Shown piece by piece: positions 9,698 through 21,800 of a DNA stretch of 64,000 nucleotides. Every line of letters starts with the position of its first letter. The first letter of the stretch is position 1. The translations under genes and the position numbers were made by a program. The notes below the pieces were generated by a model. It made no database searches. It worked only from the letters and a program-made list of their open reading frames with translations, and was not told where the DNA came from. Source of the DNA: Eutypella sp. D-1 (lineage: Eukaryota; Ascomycota; Sordariomycetes; Xylariales; Diatrypaceae); NCBI GenBank assembly GCA_023313575.1, contig JAJTTP010000007.1, positions 682,001 to 746,000 of the forward strand, in the 5' to 3' direction.

Positions 9698-10891
9698 GTT
9701 AGGAATTATTGTTATGATGATACACGCTATGAGTGTTGGTGTCTACTCTCGAACCACAGGGTAAATAAAAGAAATTATAAGAAAATATCACAAAAGCTGA
9801 GGGAGTATGGGGAAGAGTATTAGTGGGAAAAGAGTGTTGTAGAGGATAAGAATTAAAACCAAGCACGGGTGTTTGTCTGTACTTGTCGCGGTAATATAAA
9901 CATCGGGATAGCGGAATGGCTTAGTTGAACTAAATACCTAAGGCAGGAGGCCGAGGTTGAGGGGAGAACTTTCTAAGTATCCATTGCACTTGCTTCCGTG
10001 TAACAACTACCGGAAAGATGATTCGATCTCATCTGCTCACTGCAAACAAAACCATTGGAAGGAACGACCTGGACAGGCGAGTTTGAGAAAGTACAAAGGG
10101 GGAGGGGTTGAAGTTGGATCCAGATACAAACATGGCAAGGAAGCTACGTACGGGTACTGCTCCAGTCAAATCGCTAATAAGCGCAATAACGCAACTGCGA
10201 GTTAAGAGTCTCCCCCAGCTGCATTCCATGGGAAGAACTACTGGCTTCACCCCGATCCATCAAGACCGGACAATCTGGCACCCGACCATTTATGTAACAT
10301 AAGCCAATATTTCCAAGTAAATACTGTACATGGATACGCCATGGGTCTTGCCCAATATTACCTACAAGGGGGGAGAGCTCCGAACCGGGTTTTACGTTAG
10401 AAAGTATATGATAGGAGGAAATATGCTTTCTGATAGCTCGACACCGGTAGCTAGTGACCACCTAGGTACATACTTAGGAACTCAAGGGTACCTTGTCTAC
10501 TAACAGCCCCGGGGTGACGTTTCTACTTAGGTGATTGTCTATCCTCTCATGGATCCTATCTCTTATAACCTATTCACACCTTCAAATCATCATATCCAGA
10601 GGGCTCATAGGTGGGTGGGTATAACACTTCTTTCTAAGGATGTGATGATGCCCCGGTACAATCTCGTTCGGGATGAAGATGGTACGGTGTCTTCAAGAGA
10701 AGCATGCTTTCAATCCGGTTGTCATCACATCCTTGTTACCGGAGCCTTGGTGGAAAATGAGAGTGAAAATATCAAAATATGCAGTGCTTTATGAGAATTG
10801 AATTGTCGTCTGAATTGTTATTACCAAAAAACGCCGGCTGAATGCATTGCATAGGTACTTATCACTGTCTCCTCGCTCTTCCGGTTGTTCC
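9698..10891. other. intergenic
   Basis: Upstream region of the 8399-9697 gene and 3' flank of the isovaleryl-CoA dehydrogenase gene. The small frame at 10531-10794 (87 aa) has no recognisable feature. No RNA gene was found by eye. Confidence 0.5.
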
Positions 10892-12319
10892 TCACGAACC
10901 AAGATGTGCGCACTCCTTATTGAATGCCCTTCCGATGACCATCCGGCGGATCTCCGACGTGCCCGCCCCGATCTCGTACAACTTGGCACTAGAAAATTCC
11001 AACAATGTTAGCAAGGTATTATTTGCGGGAAACAGGGGAGCGAACGACATAGCGAGGATATGTAGACACTATACTTACTCTCGTAGCAGTCTCGAGGCTG
11101 GCATCTCCTCGACGTAGCCCATGCCGCCCAGAAGCTGGATGCAGTCGAGGGCGCTCTCCGTGGCGCGCTCCGCCGCGTACAGGATGGCACCGGCGCAGTC
11201 CTGCGTCCTAATGGCGCCACCCTCGTCCACCGCCCGGGCCGTGCCGTAAGTGTAGGACCGCGAGGCTTGGAGCTTGGTGTACATATCGGCGAGCTTTCCC
11301 TGCACGAACTGGTTATGCGCGATGGGCGCCCCGAACTGCTTACGCTGGTGCGTGAAGGGCAACGCCACGTCGAGCGCCGCCTGCATGATGCCGAGAGGTC
11401 CCGCGCTAAGCACTAGCCGCTCCAGATCCAGGCCCTCCATGAGCACCCGCACCCCCGCGTTGACCTTGCCCAGCACGTTCTCCTCCGGCACAAAGACGCC
11501 CTCGAATACCAGCTCCCCCGTGTTGCTGCCACGCATACCCATCTTGTCGAGCTTGCGCGCGCAGCTGAAGCCTTCTGACGACCGCGTGTCTACGATAAAC
11601 GCCGTGATGCCCTTGGACCCCTTGTCCGGCTCCGTCTTAGCGTACACGACGACCACATCGGCATCGGGACCGTTGGTGATCCACATCTTGGTGCCGTTAA
11701 GCACATAGCCGCCGTCGACCTTCTTAGCTGACGTTCGCATACTAACGACGTCGCTACCGGCCCCCGACTCAGACATGGCGAGGGCACCGACCTTGGTACC
11801 CGCAATCAGCCCGGGGAGGTAGCGACGCTTCTGGTCCGCGCTGCCGTTGAGCTGCAGCTGGTTGACGCATAGCTGGGAATGAGCGGCGTAGCTGAGGCCA
11901 ATACTGCCGCTGGCGCGTGAAATCTCTTCCATGACCACGCAGTGCGCCTGGTAGCCCATGCCGAGGCCGCCGACCTCCTCGTCCGCCGTCATCCCCAGGA
12001 ACCCGGCGTCGCCGAGCTTCGCCCACATTTCCGCCGGGAACGCGTTGCCCTTGTCCGTCACCGCCGCCACCTCCTCCGTGATCTCGCGCCGCGTGAACTC
12101 CTGCACCCGCTCGCGCAGCTCCTCCAGGTCCGCTGCGGACGGCGGCTCGAAGCCCTGCGGGTGCTTGCCCGAGGTGGTCGATGCGTGACGCGCCTGGTAG
12201 CCCTGCAATGCCGAGGTAGCGGTGGCGCTTACTGGGATGAATGACGTCGGTCTCGCTGCCGTGACATGGCGGATGATCTGTCGCCGAACGGGCGAGGCTA
12301 ATGTCCTAAATGCCTTCAT
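10892..12319 (-). CDS. ivdA: isovaleryl-CoA dehydrogenase, mitochondrial
   Basis: Two exons, 12319..11079 and 10988..10892, give 445 residues. The donor is GTAAGT at 11078 and the acceptor CTAG ends at 10989. The join [19 protein letters not shown] restores the C-terminal acyl-CoA dehydrogenase signature. The enzyme oxidises isovaleryl-CoA to 3-methylcrotonyl-CoA in leucine breakdown and passes electrons through FAD to ETF. The N-terminus ([20 protein letters not shown]) is a basic mitochondrial presequence. [11 protein letters not shown] (180-190) and [12 protein letters not shown] are FAD/substrate-binding signatures. Glu300 in GLDLERL is the position of the catalytic base that separates isovaleryl-CoA dehydrogenases from most other acyl-CoA dehydrogenases. 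[13 protein letters not shown] is conserved near the C-terminus. It is divergently paired with the carboxylase beta-subunit gene at 12727, which acts next in the pathway, so co-regulation is likely. Confidence 0.96.
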
Positions 12320-12726
12320 GATTGATCTGACTGCACGTATGCCACGACTTTGAAATTTGTGTAATTATGAAAATTAGAAAAGGTGGTTAGAAAAGCAGGG
12401 TCGAAGAATGCACGGTGCTTAATACTGTCTCGGCTTGTATTGTCCTGCCTGCCACGGAAGGTGTTGTTTTGTTTAAGCCGAGCGGCTTTCAACGGCTCTT
12501 CTCGGCATTGTAAGCTATATCCGTCATCACCACCCACGCACCCCATGCAACTCCATAATGCACGACCTCTCTCCTTCCCTTTCCCTTGGAATGCCGAAGG
12601 GTCGATTCAGAATCAACTCTCCCTCTTACACCGTCTTTATCACCGTCTCATGTAGCTTCGTCTTAATATTCGAGATGCTACAGTGCTGGTAGTACTTAGC
12701 CCCCCTCCAGATAATTCTCACCGAAA
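12320..12726. promoter_or_regulatory. shared divergent promoter of ivdA and mccB
   Basis: These 407 bases separate the start codons of two genes for consecutive steps of leucine breakdown. The minus-strand side is T/A-rich and the mccB side is pyrimidine-rich (CTCTCTCC, CCCTTTCCC), as is common upstream of fungal starts. A symmetrical element at 12475-12488 is the best candidate operator seen. Confidence 0.75.
12475..12488. promoter_or_regulatory. palindrome AAGCCG-AG-CGGCTT, candidate Zn2Cys6 factor site
   Basis: A perfect 6-base inverted repeat with a 2-base spacer, containing CCG-N2-CGG, lies near the middle of the divergent promoter. Fungal binuclear zinc-cluster regulators bind paired CGG triplets. 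Which factor would use this site, if any, is inference. Confidence 0.4.
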
Positions 12727-14728
12727 ATGTCTATGTCGAGGTCCTCGGTGGACCTCTTAGGCCTCTCCCGCCAATTCACCCGACGATGTCTCCGACACCC
12801 TCCCCGCCGTCCTTTACCTGCACCGTCACCCCGTCACCGCCATGTCCCCGCCCGGACGATTGCGTCCTACACGGCGCCGCACCAGGCCGACGCCATATCC
12901 GTCATACAGAGCAACGTTGACACGAGTTCAGACGAGTTCCGGGAGAATGAACGGCTCATGGGGGAAGTGATGGCGCGGCTGGAGGAGCTAACGCGGAAAG
13001 TGCAACAAGGGGGGCCCGCTAAGGCTCGGGATAAGCACATAGCGAGGAAGAAGATGCTACCCCGGGACAGGGTCACGGCCCTGATTGACCCCGGCACCAC
13101 CTTCATGGAGCTGTCGCCGCTTGCGGGCCACGAGCTCTACCCAGAGGCGGACGTGCCGGCCGGAGGCATCATTACGGGCATAGGTGTTGTCGAGGGCGTC
13201 ACGTGCGTCATCGTCGCCAATGACAGTACGGTCAAGGGCGGCACCTACTACCCGATCACGGTGAAGAAGCATTTGCGGGCCCAAACTGTGGCGCAGGAGA
13301 ACAAGCTACCGTAAGTGCTCTCATACTCACTGGGTTTAGGTTACTAGTCTACACCTCGCAGCATCATCTAATATAATCTCATTTCGCCTATGATAGGTGT
13401 ATATATCTCGTGGACTCGGGCGGCGCGAATCTGCCACACCAGTCGGACGTGTTTCCTGACCGCGAGCACTTCGGGCGGATATTCTATAACCAGGCACGGA
13501 TGAGCGCGGAGGGGATCCCGCAGATTTCCGTGGTGATGGGCCTGTGCACGGCGGGTGGCGCCTATGTACCGGCTATGAGCGACGAGAATATCATCGTCGA
13601 GGGGCAGGGTCACATCTTCCTCGCCGGCCCGCCGCTCGTTAAGGCCGCCACTGGCGAGGAGGTCTCCGCCGAAGACCTTGGCGGCGGCGCAATGCACACC
13701 TCTGTATCCGGTGTCTCCGATTACCTGGCCGTTGACGACGCGCATGCCGTCGTGCTCGCGCGCCGGTGCATATCCAACCTCAATTGGCCCCAGGGTGCAG
13801 CGGTAGCGGCCGTCTCGCCGGCATCCGCGCCCACGCTCCCTTACGAGGAACCCCTATACGCGCCCGAGGAGCTGCTGGGGATCGCGTCGCCGAACCTGCG
13901 GCGGCCGCTGCCGATCCGCGAGGTGATCGCGCGCGTGGTGGACGGGTCGCGGTTCTCGGAGTTCAAGCGCGACTACGGCACGACGCTGGTGACGGGGTTC
14001 GCGCGCGTCTACGGACACCCGGTGGGGATCGTGGCGAACGACGGGGTGCTGCTGGGCACGTCGGCGCAGAAGGGCGCGCACTTCATCGAGCTGTGCGCAG
14101 AGCGCGGCGTGCCTCTCATCTTCCTGCAGAACATCTCCGGGTTCATGGTCGGGCGCGAGGCGGAACGCGACGGCATCGCCAAGCATGGCGCCAAGCTCGT
14201 CGGCGCCGTCGCCTGCGCCGACGTCCCCAAGTTCACCGTCGTCGTAGGTGGCTCCTACGGCGCCGGAAACTACGGCATGTGCGGCCGCGCCTACAGCCCC
14301 CGCTTCCTCTGGATGTGGCCCGCCGCCCGCGTCGGCGTCATGGGCGCCGACCAGCTCGCCAGCGTCATGGAGACCGTCGGCCAGCGCGCTGACCCCGAGC
14401 TCCGCGCCCGCATCGAGCGCGAGAGCGACGCCGTGTATTCTTCCGCGAGGCTTTGGGTGAGTTGAAGAGAACCTTTTCCTCTTATACACCAGCCTTAACC
14501 CCAACCCCACTCCTTTCCTACCCTTTTGTCATCTGCTCTCCACAGTCAACTATTTCTTCCCACTGGTATGTCTTGTGCCCCTTCCCACTAATCACCCGAA
14601 TCTAGGATGATGGTGTCATCCCCCCGCAGCACACACGCAGGTATCTGGGCTTGGCGCTGAGGGCGGCGCTCTCGGGTAAGAACGAGGTTAGGCACGGGGA
14701 TACGAGATTCCCCGTGTTCCGAATGTAG
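12727..14728 (+). CDS. mccB: 3-methylcrotonoyl-CoA carboxylase beta subunit, mitochondrial
   Basis: Three exons, 12727..13310, 13397..14456 and 14606..14728, give 588 residues. Donors are GTAAGT at 13311 and GTGAGT at 14457; acceptors are ATAG ending at 13396 and CTAG ending at 14605. Frame holds across both joins ([15 protein letters not shown] and [16 protein letters not shown]). This is the carboxyltransferase subunit: it moves CO2 from biotin on the alpha subunit to 3-methylcrotonyl-CoA. The N-terminus is an Arg-rich presequence. The N-half signatures are [20 protein letters not shown] and [14 protein letters not shown] (acyl-CoA/oxyanion site). The C-half signatures are [28 protein letters not shown] and [16 protein letters not shown]. 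The last exon carries the terminal [20 protein letters not shown] typical of the family. The alpha (biotin) subunit gene, often a neighbour in other fungi, is not in this window. Confidence 0.96.
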
Positions 14729-15289
14729 CATGGAGGGAAAACTCATCTTCAGCATGAATAGGATTGGAGCGATTTGGGAGCATTGCTTTATCTAGCTGAT
14801 CTTTATATATTTACTTGCTGGGCTCTTCTGCGTAATGAGTGCACCGGCCGCACTGCCCCTGGATTCTGCTCTGTGTGCTAATTCTAGTTTCATACGCACG
14901 ATAAGCGTTTAGGCTTACCAGCAGGCATATGATATCTAAAGTGCCGTAGCCCGACTGCAGACTGCAAACATCACAGCCGGGTGGTTGGGTTAAGGTAGAG
15001 CTTCATCCATCTACCTTTACATCCTGCTACCCACCTATGTAGACCGGACTATGTAGCCACTCCTCATCCCTGCTTGATGCACCGGGACACACCTTACATA
15101 AAGAGCTACTAAAGGCAACGCACTACTTGGAGGATATGTAGTAGCTCATTGACGTAAATATATTGGGGATGGATGAAGTTGTGAGCCCGGCGATCAAGTG
15201 TGTTGGGTTGCACAGGGTAAAAGGGGTAAAAAGGGACAAAGCTACCGAGGCAGGAAAGGGTAAGAACCCAATTAAAAGCACCTAAGCTA
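14729..15289. other. intergenic, boundary between genes and the AT-rich block
   Basis: Normal base composition with frequent CA/TG dinucleotides; no gene seen. Composition switches sharply to AT-rich, CA-poor sequence shortly after 15,320. Confidence 0.7.
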
Positions 15290-15425
15290 GCCTGGATATC
15301 ACCAGACAGGGATATCTTATTCGTATAAAAGTCGTTAATTATTTTAAAATGTTTTTATAGCCCATAATACTTTAAAATATTATTATATATATCGGTAAAT
15401 ACCGTTAAAGTTTTAACATATAATA
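15290..15425 (+). repeat. left terminal direct repeat of the AT-rich block
   Basis: Aligns end to end with 35,852-35,987. Nearly all differences are C/T or G/A. The first ~35 bases here keep C and G where the right copy has T and A, so the left copy's outer end escaped mutation. Shared landmarks: ATATATATCGGTA, then ATACCGTTAA in the right copy and ATACCGTTAA here (AAATACCGTTAAAG). Confidence 0.8.
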
Positions 15426-17667
15426 ATTTACCCCCGATAAAAAAATAATAATGCTTTTATCGTTTAGTTATAAATATTAGCTTATAAATAATAATAATAA
15501 CGTTTAAAAATATTTTAAAACTTAATATAAAACTTAATTTAATAATATTTATTAATAAAATTTTAAATTTCCGGTTTTAATTATAATATCGTAAATTATT
15601 TTTAATATTTTAATTTTAAATTTTCGTAATTAATAAATTATTTATAAACGTTTATATTATCGTTTTTTTATTAATAATTTTTTTAAAATAACTTTTTTAT
15701 TTTAATAAATTTTCTATATAATAAATAACGTTTAAAAATATTAAAAACGGTAAGTTTAAAATAATTTATAAAAATAATATCGTAAATTTTTTAAAACTTT
15801 AAAAAATAAAGTTTATAAATTAAACAGTTAACGCATTTTAAAACTTAAAAAAAGTTTATATATTATTAATTAAGCTTTTTTTTAATAGCCGTTATTTTAA
15901 AAATAGTATAACTTTTATATAAACGTAATAAAACGTAATTTTTAACGTTAAAAGATTTTAAAAAATAATATCGGTTATAATATTACTTTATAAATATCGC
16001 CGCGATATAAACCCTATCGTAAGCTTCGATTTAAACGATAAATCTTTTAATAAAAATATTTAAAATAAAATTATAAAAAGTATTAATATAATATTTAAAA
16101 GCTGATTTAATAATTTAATTCGTAATTTTATTTTAATTATTTATAATTAAATAATATATTATAAAATAAAAAAGTTTAATATTTAATAACGTTTAAATAA
16201 TTTTTTATATAACGGATAAAAACTTAAAGTTTTTATTTAAAATAAAATTTTAAATATTTTTTAATTAAGTTATAATAATCGTTTATAAACGGCTTAAGCT
16301 TAATTTTAAATTAAAAAAATTATTTAATTCTTTTTTATTTAAATCGTTTAAAAAAATATTAAGTTCGCTTTTTTTAAATAATAAAATTTCGGTTATTTAA
16401 AAAAAACGATTAAAAGCGTTTAATATAATATAAAAACGTCTGGGTTTATAATAAGTTTTAACGTTAAATTAATTAATATATTTTATAATTTTAATAAAAC
16501 GTTTATTTTTTAAAAATATCATAACAATATTAATAATATTTATAAATTAATTTTTAAAACTTATAATAACCCGGTAATTTATTAAAAGATAAACTTTAAC
16601 CGTAAAAGCGTTAATTTAATAATAAGTTTTATAAAAAGCTTAAATAAAACCGGTAACCTTTATTTCCGTAAATTAATATTTTTTTAACGGCGGAAAAAAC
16701 GCGTAAAAAAAGGTTATAAATTAAATAAACGTTTAAAAAATACTATAATAAGTTTATTATTTTTTATTATTTTAAATAAAGTATAATCGTTAACGTAATA
16801 AATCGTAATACCGATACCGCGCCCGAAAATATTAAAATTAATAAAAGAAAACTTTAATAAATAAAAAAATATATAAAGTAATATAAATAACGAAAACGTT
16901 TTTTTTAATATTTATAAAAAAAAGCATTTTAATAAATATTGTTTATTTTTTACATTAAAGTTTTAAATACTTTTTAAAAGTATTAATATTTATTTTTTTA
17001 ATTTAAGTAATAAAAAACGTTTTACATTATTTAAATAAATTAACGATAATAACGGATATAACTTATTATTTTAAAAAAAGTTTTTAAATTTTTAAAATTA
17101 TTTAAAAAATTAAAATTAACGATAATTTTAAAACTTTTTTTAATTATAAATATATTGAAAACGTTTATTATTTATTTAAAAATAATAACGTTAAAATTTT
17201 AATTAAAATTTTAAAAAGGTTAATATTAATATTAATACGTTTAAAAACGGAAAAAATATATTTAAAATCTTTAAAATAATTTTTAAATATTTAAAAACCG
17301 ATAATAATATTATTATAATAATTATTTACGGTTAAAATGTTATAAAAAATAATTTATTTAATATTAAATATACGCGTTAAAGTTTTTATAACTTATTATA
17401 AAATAATTAAAAATAAATTATATTTTTACTGTAATAATTATATATATTTATTTTAAATTAAATTAAATAATTTATCGGTAAATTTAATAAGTATGTTTTT
17501 TAAAATATTAAAAATATAAATATTTATAATAAAATAACTTTTACGGGTGCCGTTTAATATTATGCGTTAAATAACGAAAAGAAAAGTACCGAATAAAAAG
17601 TACGGGTAAAACCTTTTTAATTTTAAAGTTTTATAACTATTTTTTAATAAAAACGGTTTTTTTAAAT

Positions 17668-18104
17668 TATAACGGCTAGCTTATTTTTAACTATTAATCC
17701 AATCGAGGGGTTTATATTAATAAAAGTGTTAGGGTTTTAAGTAATAAATAGTTACGTTTAGTAATAATAAAAAAAAGGATATTTTAAGTAACTAAGTTAT
17801 ATTATAAACTAATAAGCTTAAAAACTATTTAAAAAAGGTAATAAACGTAATTATATATTATTTATATTTTTTATTCTTAATATTGGAATATATGGTTATT
17901 ATTAGATCGTTTAAATAGCTGGTTATCCTAATTATCCTGGATTATGGGGATAATTAATTATCCTGGTTATCTTTTTTATTACGTGATTTAAACGTAATTA
18001 ACTTATTATAGCTAGGTTTTTTTAAAAACTTTCGTTTTTTCGAATAAGGTCGTAATTTATTATTAACCTTATTTAACTTTTTATAACTTAATTAGGTTAT
18101 ATCA
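17668..18104 (-). repeat. LTR1, 3' LTR of element A (437 bp)
   Basis: Reads on the minus strand from TGATATAACC to ..TAGCCGTTATA. It is heavily AT-mutated along its length. It matches LTR2 and LTR5 in the diagnostic block AAAAAAGATAACCAGGATAA and so belongs to the 'A type'. Confidence 0.9.
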
Positions 18105-18827
18105 CGATTTTTCCTTTTTTAAGGTTTTTATTTTTAAACCTAATTCTTCCGTTCTTATTTATTATAAGTATTTTTTTTTTTCGTTTTATTTTTATTTTTT
18201 ATTATATTTAATCATATTAATAAATCGGTTTTTTAACGCGTAAAACTTTTATTTTAGCGTAAAATCTTTTAACGCGATTTTTTATTTACGGCGGTTTTAT
18301 CGTTTAATCCGATTAATATAATTCTTTATTTTTATTATAAACGCCGTTAACTCGAATATAAAGTTTTTAACTCGGATTTCTTTTGTTATTTATTATATAT
18401 TTATTATAACCGGAGTTAATACGATATATTAAAGCTTAATCCGGAATAACTGTAAAAAGTTATATTTTAATATCGAAAATTAAAGTTAAAATTTAAAGTT
18501 ACGAAAAAAGAAATTAATACGGTTAACGTAAAACTCCGTCGTTTTTACCGTTAAAAGCGTATATAATATAAAAAAATAATAAAAGCGGTTTTTTATAATA
18601 TCGATAATTTAAAGGAGTTAAAAAAATTAAAGGAAAAGAAGCGTTAAACGGAAAATACGCATTTTACGGGGTTTATTAAAACGTTAATAAATTTTAAAGT
18701 TATTCCGGATTTTAATTGGTTTAAAATGGATATATCGGATAATTTTAATTAAAATGTTATTTTTGCTAACGTTTCCGTTAACGTTAATAAAATATTTTTA
18801 AAAGGCGTTAAGCGTTTATTAAATAAT
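18105..18827 (-). other. 3' untranslated interior of element A between chromodomain and LTR1
   Basis: About 720 bases with no recognised coding remnant. Homologous but diverged copies occupy 33,714-34,433 in element B, and its last ~300 bases again at 34,870-35,166. Confidence 0.8.
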
Positions 18828-21800
18828 TAACGGGTTTTTATATATTTTCGAAATTATTATATCTTTTTTATTTAACTTTATATTTTATTTATTTATTATT
18901 TATTTATACGTTTAAAATTTTTTTTATTTCGTATTTATTTACTTTTATTTCGACGTTATTTTATTTTATTTTTATAACATTTATATTCGTTACGTCCTTA
19001 AATAAAGAAATATAAAAAATTAAATAGATTTTAACTTTTAATAATAAATTTAATTTATAATTATTTTTTAATATTTTTTTAATAATTAGGTACGGTCCGA
19101 TATATTTATAATTAAATTTTTTATTAAATCGTTTTATTATAATGTTTTTTATAGCTAAATAAATTATATCTCCTTTCGAAAAAATTAATCCTTTTAACCT
19201 TTTTTAATTATAATATCGGCTTATTTATTAACGTATAAATTTAAGTTTTTATTTTATTTTTTTATATAATTATTTAAATCGTTTTAATATTAATATAGCT
19301 TTAATATTATCCGGTCTTTTTTTATAAACGTTTCGATAAACGTTTAAAATAAATCCGAAATTAACATTAATAAATGTTATCCGTATACTTTTATAATAAG
19401 CTATATTATAAGCTAATTATATAATAAGTAATTATTTTACCCAGTTATTCTATTTATAATTAATATATTATTAAAAATAAATTTTTAATATTTAATTAAT
19501 TCGTTTTATTTATCCGTTTACTTAAGGTTTAAAAGCTGTTATAAATTTAAGGTTTAATCTTAATCTTATTATAAAACTTTGTTAAAATTTCGATATAAAT
19601 ATCGTTTTTTTATCGGAAATAATTTCGAATATAAAGCTGTATATTATTATAATATGTCGTAAAAAAATATATACCATTTATTTTACGTTAATATTTTCGT
19701 TATATAAAATAAAGTAAAAAATTTTTATAAATCGGTTAACGATTACGAATATATTATCATAACCGTTATATATTATTAAATTTTTTAATATCGGTAATTT
19801 AATAATAAAATTAAATATAATAAACTTTTATAATCGTTTATTAATTAATAATGGCTATAATTTTTTATAAAGTTTATATTATTTTATTTTAATTTTTCCG
19901 TATATATTATATCGTTATCGTATTTATTATATTACTGATTTTATTTTATCGAATATATAAATCCGTTATAATCGTTTAAAGATTTTATAATTTTTTAAAT
20001 ATCCGTATAAAAAATATTCGTAAATCTTTTATATTAATTATTTTTATAATTCTTATAGTATTTATAGTTTTTTTATTTATTTTTTTATTAATAATTTGTT
20101 ATTATATTATTCGATTTATTTATGTAAGTTATTTTAAATAATTTTAATAATAATAATTTATCGTTATTTTAAGTATTTTTTTAACGTTTATCGGAATATT
20201 GCGTGCTTAATTAGTATATATTTTTCTTTTATAACAAGTTATTTATTAATAATATTTATTTATCCGTTTTTTAATCCTTTTTTATAAATAATAATATAAT
20301 CGAATTTTATAAAATATTTGGCGTATCGTAACTATTTTCCGTTAAAAATTTAAATAATAAAAAAGTGTATAATATTTTTATAGTCGGTATAAATTTTAAT
20401 TTAGTATATATTTTTTATAAAGTAATATTTAAATTTTTTAAATACGTTAACGATAATAAGAAATTTTTTATCGTAAATTAAATAATTAAGTTCGGTTTTA
20501 ATAAGTTTATAAAAATAAAATACGATAAAATGTAATTTTTATTTTATTTTATTATTTAATTTATACTCCGAAAGCGTAATCCGAAACGTCGGTTTTTAAT
20601 TTAATAGGTTTTTTAAAATCGTATATAATAAATACTGATTTATTAATAATAACGTTTTTTAATTTTTTAAAAGATTTATTTATTTTATTAATCCATATAA
20701 ACCGTTTATCTTTTTTTATTAATTCCGTAAAAAGTGTTATAATATATTTAAATCGTTATATAAATTTCCGATAATAATTTATTAAACCGAAAAAGGCCTG
20801 TATTATTTTTATATTAATAAGCATTTTTTAGTTTTTAATAATTACGATTTTTTTAAAGTTTATTTTAATATATTCGGGAGTAATAATATATCCGAAAAAT
20901 TTTATTTCTTATATATAAAATATACTTTTTTCGGGTTTTATTAATAAGTTAACGTTTTATAATATCTGTAATACCTTATATATATATTTTTTATGCTATT
21001 TTTTTAATTTTAAATAAATAAAGATATCGTTAAAATAATAAATAACGAAAATATTAAAATATTTTTATAATACGTGGTTAATTATACGTTAAAATAATAT
21101 TAATATGTTAATTAATCCGAAAAATATAATTAAATATTCGAATAAGCCGTATTTTATTTTAAAGGTTATTTTTTATTCGTTTCCGGGTTTAATTTTAATA
21201 TAATAATATCCGTTTTTAAGGTTTAAAGTAATAAATTATTTAGCTCCGTATAAGCGGTTTTTTATTTTAATAATAAGTAATAACGGTATTCGGTTTTTAA
21301 CGGTAACTTTATTTAATTATTAATAATCGATTATTAATTATAATTTACCGTTTTTTTAAGCATAAACATAATAAAGTATTTTATTAATAATTTTAATCGT
21401 TAAATATATTTTTTTATTAATTTATTTTCGAGGTATTTTTATAATTCTTTAAGTTCGATTTTATTAAGGTTATAAATTTTATAAAATCGTAACGTTTTTC
21501 CTTTTATAAAGATAATTTCGTAATTTTATTTATTACGGTTTAATAATCCTTTTTTAAAATCTTTACGAAATACCTTATCGTATTAATAATATTATGGTAA
21601 TATGTTATATATTTATAATGTTATTTTATTTTCCTTTTTTAAGATATTATTAAAAAGGCGGAATCGTTATCGGATAAATACGATAATTTGTTTAATCCTT
21701 TTTTCGTGTCCTTTTTTTTAATTCGTTATATTCTTTTAAGTAAGGTTTTTATTATGTCCTTATGTCCGTATTTGCTATCCGTTAAATATTAAAATCTTTT

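Noticed and set aside
9905..9960. Possible tRNA near AGCGGAATGGCTTAG
   Set aside because: Resembles a 5' tRNA segment only superficially. No anticodon stem or T-arm follows at the right spacing.
13854..14510. 218-aa minus-strand frame
   Set aside because: Antisense shadow of the carboxylase beta-subunit gene.
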